The notes under the pieces are model-generated. The model saw nothing but the letters and a program-made list of their open reading frames with translations. It did not search any database and was not told the DNA's origin. Below are positions 43,201-52,548 of a stretch of DNA of 64,000 bases, piece after piece. Source of the DNA: Acidobacteriota bacterium (GTDB lineage Bacteria; Acidobacteriota; Terriglobia; Acidiferrales; UBA7541); contig JABCZD010000001.1 in the NCBI GenBank assembly GCA_013289855.1, forward strand, positions 186,001 to 250,000, in the 5' to 3' direction. Within the stretch, counting starts at the first letter, position 1. Each line of letters starts with the position of its first letter. Both the position numbers and the translations under genes were made by a program.

Positions 43201-43342
43201 AGGTGGAGCGCGTCTCACTGGCGCGCGCAATCTTGAGCTGAGCCATTTCGGCGTAGGCGGGCTTTACGTCGAAGCCGAAGACGGCTGCTGCGGCGCCGCC
43301 TACTGCGGCTATCTTGAGGAAGTCTCTGCGATTCGTCTCCAT
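40205..43342 (-). CDS. fdnG: formate dehydrogenase-N alpha subunit, selenocysteine-containing
   Basis: A 1045-residue molybdopterin (bis-MGD) formate dehydrogenase, oxidising formate to CO2 in the periplasm. A twin-arginine signal (TNRRDFLKIAAVGG) is followed by the 4Fe-4S site C48-X2-C51-X3-C55-X34-C90 (CPYCAVGC ... LCPKG). An in-frame TGA at 42761-42763 (minus strand), codon 194, lies in LENQARV-U-HGPTV, exactly where E. coli FdnG has selenocysteine. It is followed 11 nt later by a SECIS-like hairpin. Beyond it the frame continues in register (GPTFGRGAMTNGWVDIKN) to the molydopterin dinucleotide-binding C-terminal domain. A naive reading splits it into 193- and ~844-residue pieces. SelA, SelB, SelD and the Sec tRNA must be encoded elsewhere. 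Confidence 0.95.
42720..42763 (-). promoter_or_regulatory. SECIS-like element with in-frame UGA
   Basis: In the mRNA sense, UGA is followed by CACGGCCCCAC and then a hairpin GGUCUC-AAGUUU-GGGACC (42749-42732). Stem, loop and 11-nt spacing match the SelB-binding elements of E. coli fdnG and fdhF closely. This directs selenocysteine insertion. Confidence 0.85.
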
Positions 43343-43723
43343 TGCGGGGCTTCTCCTTATATGGAAAATGCCTTGCGTGCAGCAAAAATGAAGCCGGACA
43401 AAACTTTAGATGCCATGGAAGAGAATCGGGCGACAACCATTTTGAATGGACTTATAGCGGGTTTGTCGGTGAACTCAAGAAACTTCGGCAGCGCGTTCGC
43501 GGCGGGACCGGACACGAGCACATTATGTTTTTTGCGGTTCGCGATGTCAACTACCTCTTAGAAGAACACCCCTCGTCATTTGCCCGCGACGAAGCGCTGG
43601 AGGCTTTGCTGCGCGAAGAGCGATCGGAGGCAGGAAACGTGTCGGCGCGGAAGCTGGAAGCCCTTGGTGATATAAGCTAAACTTTTGTTGAGTATAGGTA
43701 AAACTTAAATCGGCGGAGCTTAC
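43343..43723. other. divergent spacer with possible remnant ORF
   Basis: The region between fdnG and the acyl-CoA dehydrogenase gene. The plus strand has two overlapping open frames. One gives KMKPDKTLDAMEENRATTIL and ends at 43561; the other, to 43680, gives GELKKLRQRVRGGTGHEH and then EEHPSSFARDEALEALLREE. Together they read like one small soluble protein broken by a frameshift near 43455. No ribosome site supports either. Promoters for both flanking operons should also be here. Confidence 0.3.
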
Positions 43724-44872
43724 GTGGACTTTCATTATAGCGATGAACAGAAAGCGTTGCGCAAAACGGTGCGGGAATTCGCGGAGGGAGAGATCCTGCC
43801 GCACGTCATGGAGTGGGACGAGGCTTCACATTTTCCGGCGGAACTTTTTCCGAAAATGGCGGAGATGGGGTTGCTAGGGGTGATTTTTCCCGAGGAGTAC
43901 GGTGGGGCGGGGCTGGGGTACGTTGAATACGCGCTGGTGATTGAGGAGTTGTCGCGCGTGGATGGCTCGGTGGGGATTATTTTGGCGGCGCACAATTCCT
44001 TGTGCAGCAACCATATTTTCAAGTTTGGCACGGAGGCGCAGAAGAAGAAGTATTTGACGGGTTTGGCGTCTGGGAAGAAGATCGGGGCATGGTCTTTGAC
44101 GGAGCCGGAGGCCGGGTCCGATGCGGGTGGAACGAAGACTACGGCGGTGCGCGAGGGCAATTTCTGGGTCTTGAATGGGGCGAAAACCTTTACCACCAAC
44201 GGGCACTATGCAGATTACTGCGTGGCTATGGCGGTTACGGATAAATCGAAAGGCTCGCACGGCATTAGCGCATTTATTTTGGAGAAGGGGACGCCGGGAT
44301 TCCGTCCCGGAAAGAAAGAGAACAAGCTGGGTTTGCGGGCTAGCGATACCTCCGAGGTGATTTTTACGGATTGCCGTGTGCCGGCGGAGAACCTGCTGGG
44401 TCAGGAAGGCGAGGGATTTACCGGAAGTTTGAAGATTCTGGATGGCGGGCGGATCTCCATTGCGGCTTTGGCGTTGGGCATGGCGCAAGGCGCGCTGGAT
44501 GCCGCTGTGAAATACGCCAAGCAGCGGAAACAGTTTGGTCAGGCGATCAGCGAGTTTCAAGCCATTCAGTTTAAGTTGGCGGAAATGGCAACCGAGGTGG
44601 AAGCGGCGCGCCTGCTGGTCTATCAGGCGGCGTGGTTGGCGGATCGCGGAGACGTGCGGTTCACGCGGGAATCGAGCATGGCGAAGCTGTTTGCATCGGA
44701 AGTAGCGGTGCGCGTTGCCAATGAGTGCGTGCAGGTTCACGGGGGCTACGGCTTCATTAAGGATTATCCCGCGGAGAAGTTTTACCGCGATGTTAAGCTG
44801 TGCACGATCGGTGAAGGCACCAGCGAGATCCAAAAGTTGGTGATCGCGCGGCAACTACTGGGGAAGAAGTAG
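43724..44872 (+). CDS. acyl-CoA dehydrogenase
   Basis: A 382-residue FAD flavoenzyme forming trans-2-enoyl-CoA in fatty-acid or branched-chain catabolism. N-terminal helices ([21 protein letters not shown] region), middle beta domain with the flavin-contacting [20 protein letters not shown] (split near residue 130), and C-terminal helices with [20 protein letters not shown]. The catalytic base is the Glu in [17 protein letters not shown], the position used by short/medium-chain and butyryl-type enzymes. GTG at 43724 follows GGCGGAG. It passes electrons to ETF. Acyl specificity is not visible. Confidence 0.95.
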   Translation: MDFHYSDEQKALRKTVREFAEGEILPHVMEWDEASHFPAELFPKMAEMGLLGVIFPEEYGGAGLGYVEYALVIEELSRVDGSVGIILAAHNSLCSNHIFKFGTEAQKKKYLTGLASGKKIGAWSLTEPEAGSDAGGTKTTAVREGNFWVLNGAKTFTTNGHYADYCVAMAVTDKSKGSHGISAFILEKGTPGFRPGKKENKLGLRASDTSEVIFTDCRVPAENLLGQEGEGFTGSLKILDGGRISIAALALGMAQGALDAAVKYAKQRKQFGQAISEFQAIQFKLAEMATEVEAARLLVYQAAWLADRGDVRFTRESSMAKLFASEVAVRVANECVQVHGGYGFIKDYPAEKFYRDVKLCTIGEGTSEIQKLVIARQLLGKK

Positions 44873-44957
44873 CGCCGATTAATGCGAATCGGCGTCTCGG
44901 AGCACTGTCGAATTGGAAGTGTGAACGCCTTAAGACTCATCGGCGCGCTGTATCCCG

Positions 44958-44990
44958 GAAAAGCGGCGTCAAGCCGCCGCAGTCCAAAAA
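44958..44990. repeat. REP-like element GCGGCGTCAAGCCGC...TCCAAA
   Basis: GCGGC/GCCGC arms (44963-44977) with a GTCAA loop, followed by CGCAGTCCAAAA. Related fragments lie at 37748-37766 and 47402-47458. Confidence 0.5.
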
Positions 44991-44998
44991 ACACGGCT

Positions 44999-46336
44999 TC
45001 AGATGGTGGGGCATTTGGCGATGATCAAGGTGATGTCGTCGTGCTGTTCGCGCAGGCTGAATTGGCGAACTTCGTCGACCACCGCGGTAAGCATCGATTG
45101 CGGGCAGAGCGCGCGGTGACGGAGAAGCGCCGCGGCGAGGCGGTCCTCGCCAAACTGTTCGTCGGCGTCATTGAAAGATTCCGTGATGCCGTCCGTGTAA
45201 AGCGCCAGGGCATCGCCGGGTAAAAGCCGGGTTTCGCCAACTTCGCAATCCCAAGCTTTGAACATGCCAAGCACGGTAGCGGTAGCGTGCAGATGTTCGA
45301 TGGTGTCGTCGGGGCGAAGGATGAGCGCCGGGAGATGACCGCAATTGACGTAGCGAAGACGGCCGTGCGCGTCGTCGTACTCGGCGAAGAAGAGCGTGGC
45401 AAAGGCGCTGTCGGCGGTGTTCTCGCAGAACAGGCGATTCACGGATTGCAACAGTAACTGCGGTTGATCCACGGCGAGGGCGCACTGGCTGCGAAGGTTG
45501 GCCTGTAGATTGGCCATCAGCAGCGCCGCGGCAATCCCTTTGCCGGAAATGTCGCCGATAACCAGGCCGAGGCGCCCGCCGCCAAGATGCAGAAAGTCGA
45601 AATAGTCGCCGCCCACGGCGCGCGCCTGATGGCAGGCGCCGGCGTAATCCAAGGTTTTCAGAACTGGCTGGGACTGCGGGAAGAACCGGGATTGCACTTC
45701 TTTGGCGATTTCCAATTCGTGCGCGGCGCGACGTTCCGCGTGTAACCTTTCGGCGGCGGCGCGGCGTTGTGCTTCCACCGCGTGCGTCACCTCGTCGAAG
45801 CTGACCAGGGAAAATGAATTGCCGTCCGGATCTTTGAAGCGGGTGAAGACGCCGCCCCAGATCGGTGCAGGTTCTTCGGCAGGTGGCGCCCCGGCGTCGC
45901 CCGGTGAGACGTGCTGAATCGCCTGCGGGGACAAACCCCGAACTTCATTCTTGAGGCGCTTCAGGCGCGGGGTAAAATTGAAGCGCACGCCGCGCTTGGT
46001 CCATTCAAGATATTTCGCGAGCACATCTTCAGTGACAAACGAGACGTGCGTGGACCGGCCGATGAGCTTGTACTCCGGCGAGTCCGGCTCCGGCGCGACG
46101 AGCGAGAGGTTGGCGGTACCGTCGGGCGGCGCGACGGCTACCCATCGGCGGCCCGGCTTCGTGTAACCATCAAAAATGAGGTGGAAGCCCAGTTGGTCCA
46201 GGTAGAAGCGCAGGCTGGATTCCAATTCGCGCACAAAGATAGTCACCGACTGAATGCACAGAAAGGGCTGCTGGCGATCCAGGCGAATGGACGCCGCACC
46301 AGCATTGGCGCGAGGCGAGATTCCCATGCGCTGCAT
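44999..46336 (-). CDS. glyoxalase-fold/PP2C (SpoIIE-type) phosphatase fusion
   Basis: A 445-residue protein. Residues ~22-160 are a VOC/glyoxalase-like domain (IQSVTIFVRELESSLRFYLDQLGFHL, THVSFVTEDVLAKYLEWTKRGVRF, FTRFKDPDGNSFSLVSFDE). A short helical linker follows (EAQRRAAAERLHAERRAAHELEIAKEVQ in segments). The remaining ~240 residues are an RsbU/SpoIIE-type PP2C phosphatase: GGDYFDFLHLGGGRLGLVIGDISGKGIAAALLMAN in segments, YVNCGHLPALIL, LALYTDGITESF and the terminal DDITLIIAK. Such phosphatases usually act in partner-switching regulation of sigma factors. The VOC domain could be a sensor for a small ligand. ATG at 46336 is preferred over a longer frame to 46399. Confidence 0.85.
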   Translation of the reverse strand: MQRMGISPRANAGAASIRLDRQQPFLCIQSVTIFVRELESSLRFYLDQLGFHLIFDGYTKPGRRWVAVAPPDGTANLSLVAPEPDSPEYKLIGRSTHVSFVTEDVLAKYLEWTKRGVRFNFTPRLKRLKNEVRGLSPQAIQHVSPGDAGAPPAEEPAPIWGGVFTRFKDPDGNSFSLVSFDEVTHAVEAQRRAAAERLHAERRAAHELEIAKEVQSRFFPQSQPVLKTLDYAGACHQARAVGGDYFDFLHLGGGRLGLVIGDISGKGIAAALLMANLQANLRSQCALAVDQPQLLLQSVNRLFCENTADSAFATLFFAEYDDAHGRLRYVNCGHLPALILRPDDTIEHLHATATVLGMFKAWDCEVGETRLLPGDALALYTDGITESFNDADEQFGEDRLAAALLRHRALCPQSMLTAVVDEVRQFSLREQHDDITLIIAKCPTI

Positions 46337-46407
46337 TATAAAGGCAACGGCCAAACGTCGCTGTGGTAATAATGTGTAGTCTGGTGCGGCGCGAAGCATT
46401 TCAAACG

Positions 46408-47364
46408 ATGATGGCGATTCCTGTTGAAGAGTGGGCTGGGTTGGTGCGCGCAGGAGAGGTGCGCGCGCTTTCGCGGGCGATTACCGCCGTGGAGAATCAT
46501 GAGCCGGCGGCGGAGGAGTTGCTGCGGCGGCTGTTTCCGTTTACGGGCAAGGCGTATTTGTCCGGCATGACTGGGGCGCCGGGGACGGGGAAGAGCACGC
46601 TGGTGGATCGTTTGGCGGCGTTTTATCGCAAGCGCGAGGAGCGCGTGGGCGTGATTGCGGTAGATCCCACCAGTCCCTACACGGGTGGGGCGATTCTGGG
46701 CGATCGCATTCGCATGCAGGGGCACGCTGGGGACGCGGACATGTTTATCCGCTCGATGGCCACGCGGGGATTTTTGGGTGGCTTGGCGCGGACCACGGCG
46801 GAAGTGGCGCTGCTTCTGGATGCCGCCGGGAAACAGCAACTGATCATTGAGACCGTCGGCGTTGGCCAGGATGAGATTGATATTGTGCGGCTGGCGGATT
46901 GCGTGATGGTGGTGATGGTGCCGGGCCTCGGCGACGATATCCAGAATATGAAGGCCGGCTTGATGGAGATTGCGGATATTTTTGTGCTGAATAAGTCCGA
47001 CCGCGAAGGCGCGGATCGCTTGCAGCAGCAGCTCGATGCCATGCTTTCTCTGGTGATGCCGCGCGACGGGTGGCATCCGTTGGTGGTGCGCACGGTAGCT
47101 TCGGAGAATCGCGGCATTGATGTGCTGGCAGCGACGATCGATAAATTTCGTGAACATTTTGCAGCACGCGGTGAGCGCGAGCTGAAACATGTGGAGTATT
47201 GGAAGAAGCGGCTGGTGGAGTTGCTCGAAGCGCGCGTGCTGGACAAATTTCTTGGCGGAGCGGCGGGCGATGAGCTGCTTACTCAATTGGCGAAAGAAGT
47301 CGCCGGCCGGCGGATGGATCCGTTCACGGCGGTGAATCAGATCGTGGCAAAGAGTCCGATCTGA
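46408..47364 (+). CDS. meaB: MeaB-family GTPase, methylmalonyl-CoA mutase chaperone
   Basis: A 318-residue G3E-type GTPase that gates cobalamin loading and protects B12-dependent acyl-CoA mutases. P-loop GAPGTGKST (residues ~56-64), switch/metal region VDPTSPYTGGAILGDRIRM, ETVGVGQDEIDI with the Walker-B-like element, NKSD specificity motif, and a C-terminal dimerisation arm. The family length is about 320. ATG at 46408 (MMAIPVEEW) avoids overlap with the divergent phosphatase gene; an upstream in-frame start at 46363 lacks support. No mutase gene is in the window. Confidence 0.92.
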   Translation: MMAIPVEEWAGLVRAGEVRALSRAITAVENHEPAAEELLRRLFPFTGKAYLSGMTGAPGTGKSTLVDRLAAFYRKREERVGVIAVDPTSPYTGGAILGDRIRMQGHAGDADMFIRSMATRGFLGGLARTTAEVALLLDAAGKQQLIIETVGVGQDEIDIVRLADCVMVVMVPGLGDDIQNMKAGLMEIADIFVLNKSDREGADRLQQQLDAMLSLVMPRDGWHPLVVRTVASENRGIDVLAATIDKFREHFAARGERELKHVEYWKKRLVELLEARVLDKFLGGAAGDELLTQLAKEVAGRRMDPFTAVNQIVAKSPI

Positions 47365-47401
47365 GCCAGCGTTGCGACTACATTGGCCGCTCGCGGCGCA
47401 A

Positions 47402-47458
47402 TTTGGAGTGCAGCGGTCTATCCTGAGCGCTTTGCGTGAAGGGCTTGACGCCGCTTTT
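47402..47458. repeat. decayed REP-like repeat fragments
   Basis: TTTGGAGTGCAGCGG (47402-47416) and GGCTTGACGCCGCTTTT (47442-47458) are inverted-orientation fragments of the element at 44958-44990, separated by unrelated bases. Confidence 0.4.
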
Positions 47459-47574
47459 GGGCAGCAAGCCCCGACCGTGACGAACGATACCTGCAACTTG
47501 CGGTACAGTGGAGTAAGGATCCGTAGATTTGAAATGCGCAACAATTGCAGCGACGATTAGCTTGGGAGAGCTGA

Positions 47575-48483
47575 ATGGCGGCGGAGAAAATAAAGCCCGT
47601 TAAGGGCAAAAAAGAAGAAGGCAAGCCGACGATTGGGATTATCGGTGGAAGCGGCTTGTACGGAATGCCCGGACTGACCGATACAAAAGAAGTGCGGGTG
47701 AAAACCCCGTTCGGAGATCCGTCCGAAGTGTTTGTGATCGGCACGCTGGAAGGGAAGCGCGTAGCGTTTTTGGCGCGGCACGGGCGCGGGCACCGGATTT
47801 TGCCAGGAGAGATTAACTATCGCGCAAATGTCTACGCGATGAAAGCGCTCGGCGTCGAGCGCATTATTTCGGTCAGCGCCGTTGGCTCGCTCCAAGAAGA
47901 TTTGCGGCCTGGAGAATTTTTGGTCGCCGACCAATTTGTGGACCGCACGCGGCATCGCGTATCCACTTTTTTTGGCGAGGGTTTGGTGGCGCACGTATCG
48001 TTCGCGCACCCCACGTGCGGCGAACTTTCCGCGATCTTGGCCGATGCCAGCGTGCATTGCGGCGTTCCCGTGCACCGCAAAGGAACGTACATCTGCATGG
48101 AAGGACCGCAATTTTCGACTTATGCGGAAGCCACCATGCACCGGCAACTGCATTTTGAAGTGATTGGCATGACCAATGCGACCGAAGCGAAGCTGGCGCG
48201 CGAAGCGGAGATTTGCTACGGCACCATCGCCATGATCACGGATTACGATTGCTGGCATCCGGAGCACGAGTCGGTAACCGGAGCGCAGATTCTGGCGACC
48301 TTGCAGCAGAACGCCGGCAACGCGCAAAACGTTTTGCGGCAGGCGGTACGTTCGCTGCATGTGGAGCGCACTTGCAAATGCCAGTCCGCGTTGGAGCACG
48401 CCTTAATCACCGATTTAAAGATTGCGCCGAAGGCCACCAAGAAAAAGCTCGCGGCGATTCTCGAGAAATACATCAAAAACTAA
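47575..48483 (+). CDS. mtnP: S-methyl-5'-thioadenosine phosphorylase
   Basis: A 302-residue purine nucleoside phosphorylase-family enzyme. It converts methylthioadenosine plus phosphate to adenine and methylthioribose-1-phosphate, salvaging the by-product of polyamine synthesis and SAM use. Motifs: GIIGGSGLYGMPGL at the N-terminus, ARHGRGHRILPGEINYRANV with phosphate/base contacts, MEGPQFSTYAEA, MTNATEAKLAREA and TDYDCWH. A Lys-rich N-terminal extension (~18 residues) precedes the core. GGGAGAG precedes the ATG. It is 18 bp upstream of a PfkB kinase gene, likely the same operon. Confidence 0.95.
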   Translation: MAAEKIKPVKGKKEEGKPTIGIIGGSGLYGMPGLTDTKEVRVKTPFGDPSEVFVIGTLEGKRVAFLARHGRGHRILPGEINYRANVYAMKALGVERIISVSAVGSLQEDLRPGEFLVADQFVDRTRHRVSTFFGEGLVAHVSFAHPTCGELSAILADASVHCGVPVHRKGTYICMEGPQFSTYAEATMHRQLHFEVIGMTNATEAKLAREAEICYGTIAMITDYDCWHPEHESVTGAQILATLQQNAGNAQNVLRQAVRSLHVERTCKCQSALEHALITDLKIAPKATKKKLAAILEKYIKN

Positions 48484-48501
48484 AAATTCACGGAGAACAC
48501 A

Positions 48502-49410
<909 letters not shown>

Positions 49411-49454
49411 TCGCTTAAAATTCAGCGAGGCGTTCACTTTAAGCGCGGGAAAAC

Positions 49455-50138
49455 ATGCTGCCATTGAGCACCATTGTGTTGCGGCTGCTGTGGGGCGGAT
49501 TGCTGGGCGCGGCCATCGGCGTGGAGCGCAGCTACCGGCGGCGTCCCGCGGGGATGCGCACGGGATTTTGCGTGTGCATGGCGTCGGCGCTATTCACCGT
49601 TTGTTCCGTTGAAATCGCGCGGCGAACCGGTGACACCTCGACCACGCGCATCGCGTCCAATATTGTGCAGGGCATCGGATTTCTGGGCGCGGGAGTAATT
49701 CTGCGCGAGCGCGGCAGCGTGGTCGGATTGACTACGGCGGCGACGATCTTCGCCATGGCCGCGATGGGTATGGCGGCGGGCGGCGGATTATACGCGGTGT
49801 CCGGCATCGTGTGCGTGATGACGATCGCAGCGCTGGTGATCTTTTTTTACCTCGAGAACTGGTTCAACCTGAAGCCGCGGTACATGCTGTTCCGCATTTC
49901 GAGTGATCCGGGCCTGGATATGGTTTCGCAGGTGCATCGCGTTTTTTCCGACTGCGATATCACGCTGGATAATTTTCAGGTGTCCATGAGCGGCGGGCCG
50001 GGGACGACTTCCGCGGGCAAGAATGTAATTCAGTTTGACGCTGAAGTGAGCCACCGGCAGCAGGAAAAGCTGGTGGTAACGCTGGCGCAGCCGGGAGTGA
50101 CTTGCGAAGTGTATCCGGTGGAGAGGCAGAACGGATGA
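49455..50138 (+). CDS. MgtC/SapB family membrane protein
   Basis: A 227-residue inner-membrane protein. The hydrophobic N-terminal half shows the MgtC/SapB pattern: LLWGGLLGAAIGVERSYRRRPAGMRTGFCV in segments, RIASNIVQGIGFLGAGVILRERGSVVGLTTAA in segments, then more helices. The soluble C-terminal domain (~85 residues) looks ACT-like. MgtC proteins affect Mg2+ homeostasis and ATP synthase in pathogens; in environmental bacteria the role is not defined. Its stop overlaps the ldcA start by 4 bp (ATGA). Confidence 0.9.
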   Translation: MLPLSTIVLRLLWGGLLGAAIGVERSYRRRPAGMRTGFCVCMASALFTVCSVEIARRTGDTSTTRIASNIVQGIGFLGAGVILRERGSVVGLTTAATIFAMAAMGMAAGGGLYAVSGIVCVMTIAALVIFFYLENWFNLKPRYMLFRISSDPGLDMVSQVHRVFSDCDITLDNFQVSMSGGPGTTSAGKNVIQFDAEVSHRQQEKLVVTLAQPGVTCEVYPVERQNG

Positions 50139-51103
50139 AGGCCAGTGCCCCAATGCAGACGGAAAGCGCCTTCGCGGCGCGCAAGCCTCGCGAGCTGCGT
50201 GCGAACAGTGCGGTGCTGCCATTTGGGCCGGCTTCGCCGGCCGCGCCAGAGAAAGTTGAACAAGGGTTGCGCGAGTTGCAGTCTTTTGGTTTGCGGACGC
50301 TGGATCACGCGGTGCGCGAGCCGCAGGGATTTGTGGCTGGTTCCACGGAGCAGCGGCGGAACGATTTTCTGCAGGGACTTGCGCGTAACGATGTCGACGC
50401 CTTGGTGGCCATTCGCGGCGGATATGGCTCCAACTACCTGCTGGATGGGTTGGCGATTCCGAACCCCGAGCAAGCAAAACTTCTTTTGGGTTACAGCGAC
50501 TTGACCTCCTTGCAGATTTTCGTGTGGCAGCGTTATCGCTGGGTGACGCTTTATGGACCGATGATTGCCGCCGGGCTGGATAACGGCGCGGGGAACGCCA
50601 AGGGATACGATAGAGAGTCGCTCGAGGCTGCGTTGTTTACGAACAACGAAGGGTGGGCGATTCCGTTGCGCGGCGAGACGATGATTGCCGGCGAGGCTGA
50701 GGGAAGAGTTCTTGGCGGCTGCATGACGTTGGTGGAGACCACGCTCGGCACGCCTTGGGAGCTGGAAACGCGAGGGGCGATCTTGCTGCTGGAAGATCGT
50801 GGGATGAAGCCGTGGCAAGTGGATCGCGCGCTAATGCATCTGCTGCAGGCGGGAAAATTTGCCGAGGTGCGCGGGATATTGCTGGGCGATTTCCCGGAGA
50901 CGCCTGCAACTGTTCCGGGCAGTCCTACGGTGCGGGAAGTTTGCGAGCGCATTTTGCGGCCGCTCGGCGTTCCGGTGGTGTTCGGAGCGCCGGTGGGCCA
51001 TACCATGCGACCGATGTTGACGGTACCGCTGGGCGTGCGCGGACGGTTGATTGCAGAAGGAGAAGGCGTTTTGCAGATTCTGGAGCCGGCGGTGAGTGCA
51101 TGA
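50135..51103 (+). CDS. ldcA: muramoyltetrapeptide LD-carboxypeptidase (peptidase S66)
   Basis: A 322-residue cytosolic serine carboxypeptidase of family S66. It removes the terminal D-Ala from murein tetrapeptide, giving L-Ala-gamma-D-Glu-meso-DAP. The nucleophile Ser99 is in AIRGGYGSNYLLDGL, the catalytic Glu is expected in the LVETTLGTPWELE / LLLEDRG region, and the His in FGAPVGHTMRP. The N-terminal element LRANSAVLPFGPASP matches the family's LKPGDxIGVVAPASP. The start at 50135 overlaps the previous gene by 4 bp. It is directly followed by mpl with another 4-bp overlap, a biologically coherent pair. Confidence 0.9.
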   Translation: MKASAPMQTESAFAARKPRELRANSAVLPFGPASPAAPEKVEQGLRELQSFGLRTLDHAVREPQGFVAGSTEQRRNDFLQGLARNDVDALVAIRGGYGSNYLLDGLAIPNPEQAKLLLGYSDLTSLQIFVWQRYRWVTLYGPMIAAGLDNGAGNAKGYDRESLEAALFTNNEGWAIPLRGETMIAGEAEGRVLGGCMTLVETTLGTPWELETRGAILLLEDRGMKPWQVDRALMHLLQAGKFAEVRGILLGDFPETPATVPGSPTVREVCERILRPLGVPVVFGAPVGHTMRPMLTVPLGVRGRLIAEGEGVLQILEPAVSA

Positions 51104-52548
51104 CCAGCGCGAAACGCGTTCATGTGATTGGCATTGGCGGATCGGCAATGGCGCCGCTTGCGGGCATGTTGCGCGAAAGCGGATACACCGTGACCGGATC
51201 GGATTCGGGAGTGTATCCGCCGGCGTCGACGCTGCTGGAGAAATTGGGGATTCCGTTTTTCGATTTGTTTGACGCGGCGCATTTGGCGGAAGCTCCGGAC
51301 CTGGTGGTGGTGGGAAACATTATTGCGCGCGGGAATCCCGAGCTTGAAGAAGTGCTCGACCGCAAGATTCCGTATCGCTCATTGCCGGAGATGCTGGAAG
51401 AAGTGTTTTTGCCGGGGCGGCACTCGATCGTGGTCAGCGGTACGCACGGAAAGACCACCACCACGGCGATGCTGGCGTGGATTTTCGAGACTGCCGGGCG
51501 TAAGCCCAATTTTCTGGTCGGTGGCGTAGCCGAAAATTTTAGTAAGAGTTATGGCTTGGGCGGTGGGGAAGAGTTTATTTTGGAAGGCGACGAGTACGAG
51601 ACGGCCATCTGGGATCGCGGGCCGAAGTTTTTTCACTATCACCCGGACGATCTGATCATCACTTCGTTGGAGTACGATCACGCGGATATTTACGCGGATT
51701 TTGCAGCTTACGAACTGGCGTTTCAACGGTTGGTGAATCTGGTTCCACGCAAAGGTCGTCTCGTGACTTGGGGCGATACCGAGGCGTCCGGGCCGGCGCT
51801 GCGGCGGGCGGCAGGGAAGGCGTTGTGCAAGGTGGAAACCTTTGGCTTTTCCCCGGAGAACGATTGGGTGGCGACGGAAGTTGTGCCGCATCGCGATGGA
51901 ATGAAGTTTTCCGTGAGTCATGGTGGTCAGCCTTTTGGCGAATTTGTCTTAGCCGCGACCGGGCGGCATAACGTGTTGAATGCGCTGGCGGCGATGGCGG
52001 TGGCGCATGGACGTGGAATATCCGCCGCGACGATCGGCGAAGCCCTTTCGACATTTCGCAGTGTGAAGCGGCGCATGGACGTGAAGGGCGAAGTCGGCGG
52101 CGTGCTGGTGGTCGACGATTTTGCGCATCATCCGACGGCTGTCCGCGTGACCATCGAAGCGGCGCGCGGGCGTTGGCCGGGCCGCAGGCTGTGGGCTATT
52201 CTCGAGCCGCGCTCCAATTCCATGCGGCGAAAAATCTTTGAGGAAACTCTGCCGCAGTCGCTGGCGCTCGCGGATCGCGTGGTGTTGGGCGGCGTTTTTC
52301 GCGCGCAACAACTGGGCGACGAGGACCGCATGAAGCCGGAGGCCGTGGCGGAGTCGGTGAGGGCGCTTGGGAAAGACGCACGGGTGCTGGACAGTTCCGC
52401 GGAGATAGCCGAATTTGTCGCTGGTGAGGCGGCGACTGGAGATGTGGTGCTCGTGATGTCCAACGGCAGCTTCGATGGCCTGTGCGAAAAACTTGTGAAG
52501 CAACTGGAGAGCAGTGCTGCAGTGCCGTCTGAGGCGCGCCGCGGGTAA
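51100..52548 (+). CDS. mpl: Mpl: UDP-MurNAc:L-Ala-gamma-D-Glu-mDAP ligase
   Basis: A 482-residue Mur-ligase-family enzyme that re-attaches recycled murein tripeptide to UDP-MurNAc using ATP. The N-terminal Rossmann motif is HVIGIGGSAMAPLAGMLRESGYTVTGSDSGVYPPAST (first part residues 8-20). The ATP site is SGTHGKTTTTAMLAW, followed by the substrate-binding segment KPNFLVGGVAENFSKSY and DDFAHHPTAVRVTIEA. The C-terminal domain continues with EPRSNSMRR. SGTHGKTTTTAM together with NFLVGG distinguishes Mpl from MurC. The start overlaps ldcA by 4 bp; the stop abuts the M61 gene (TAATG). Confidence 0.94.
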   Translation: MTSAKRVHVIGIGGSAMAPLAGMLRESGYTVTGSDSGVYPPASTLLEKLGIPFFDLFDAAHLAEAPDLVVVGNIIARGNPELEEVLDRKIPYRSLPEMLEEVFLPGRHSIVVSGTHGKTTTTAMLAWIFETAGRKPNFLVGGVAENFSKSYGLGGGEEFILEGDEYETAIWDRGPKFFHYHPDDLIITSLEYDHADIYADFAAYELAFQRLVNLVPRKGRLVTWGDTEASGPALRRAAGKALCKVETFGFSPENDWVATEVVPHRDGMKFSVSHGGQPFGEFVLAATGRHNVLNALAAMAVAHGRGISAATIGEALSTFRSVKRRMDVKGEVGGVLVVDDFAHHPTAVRVTIEAARGRWPGRRLWAILEPRSNSMRRKIFEETLPQSLALADRVVLGGVFRAQQLGDEDRMKPEAVAESVRALGKDARVLDSSAEIAEFVAGEAATGDVVLVMSNGSFDGLCEKLVKQLESSAAVPSEARRG

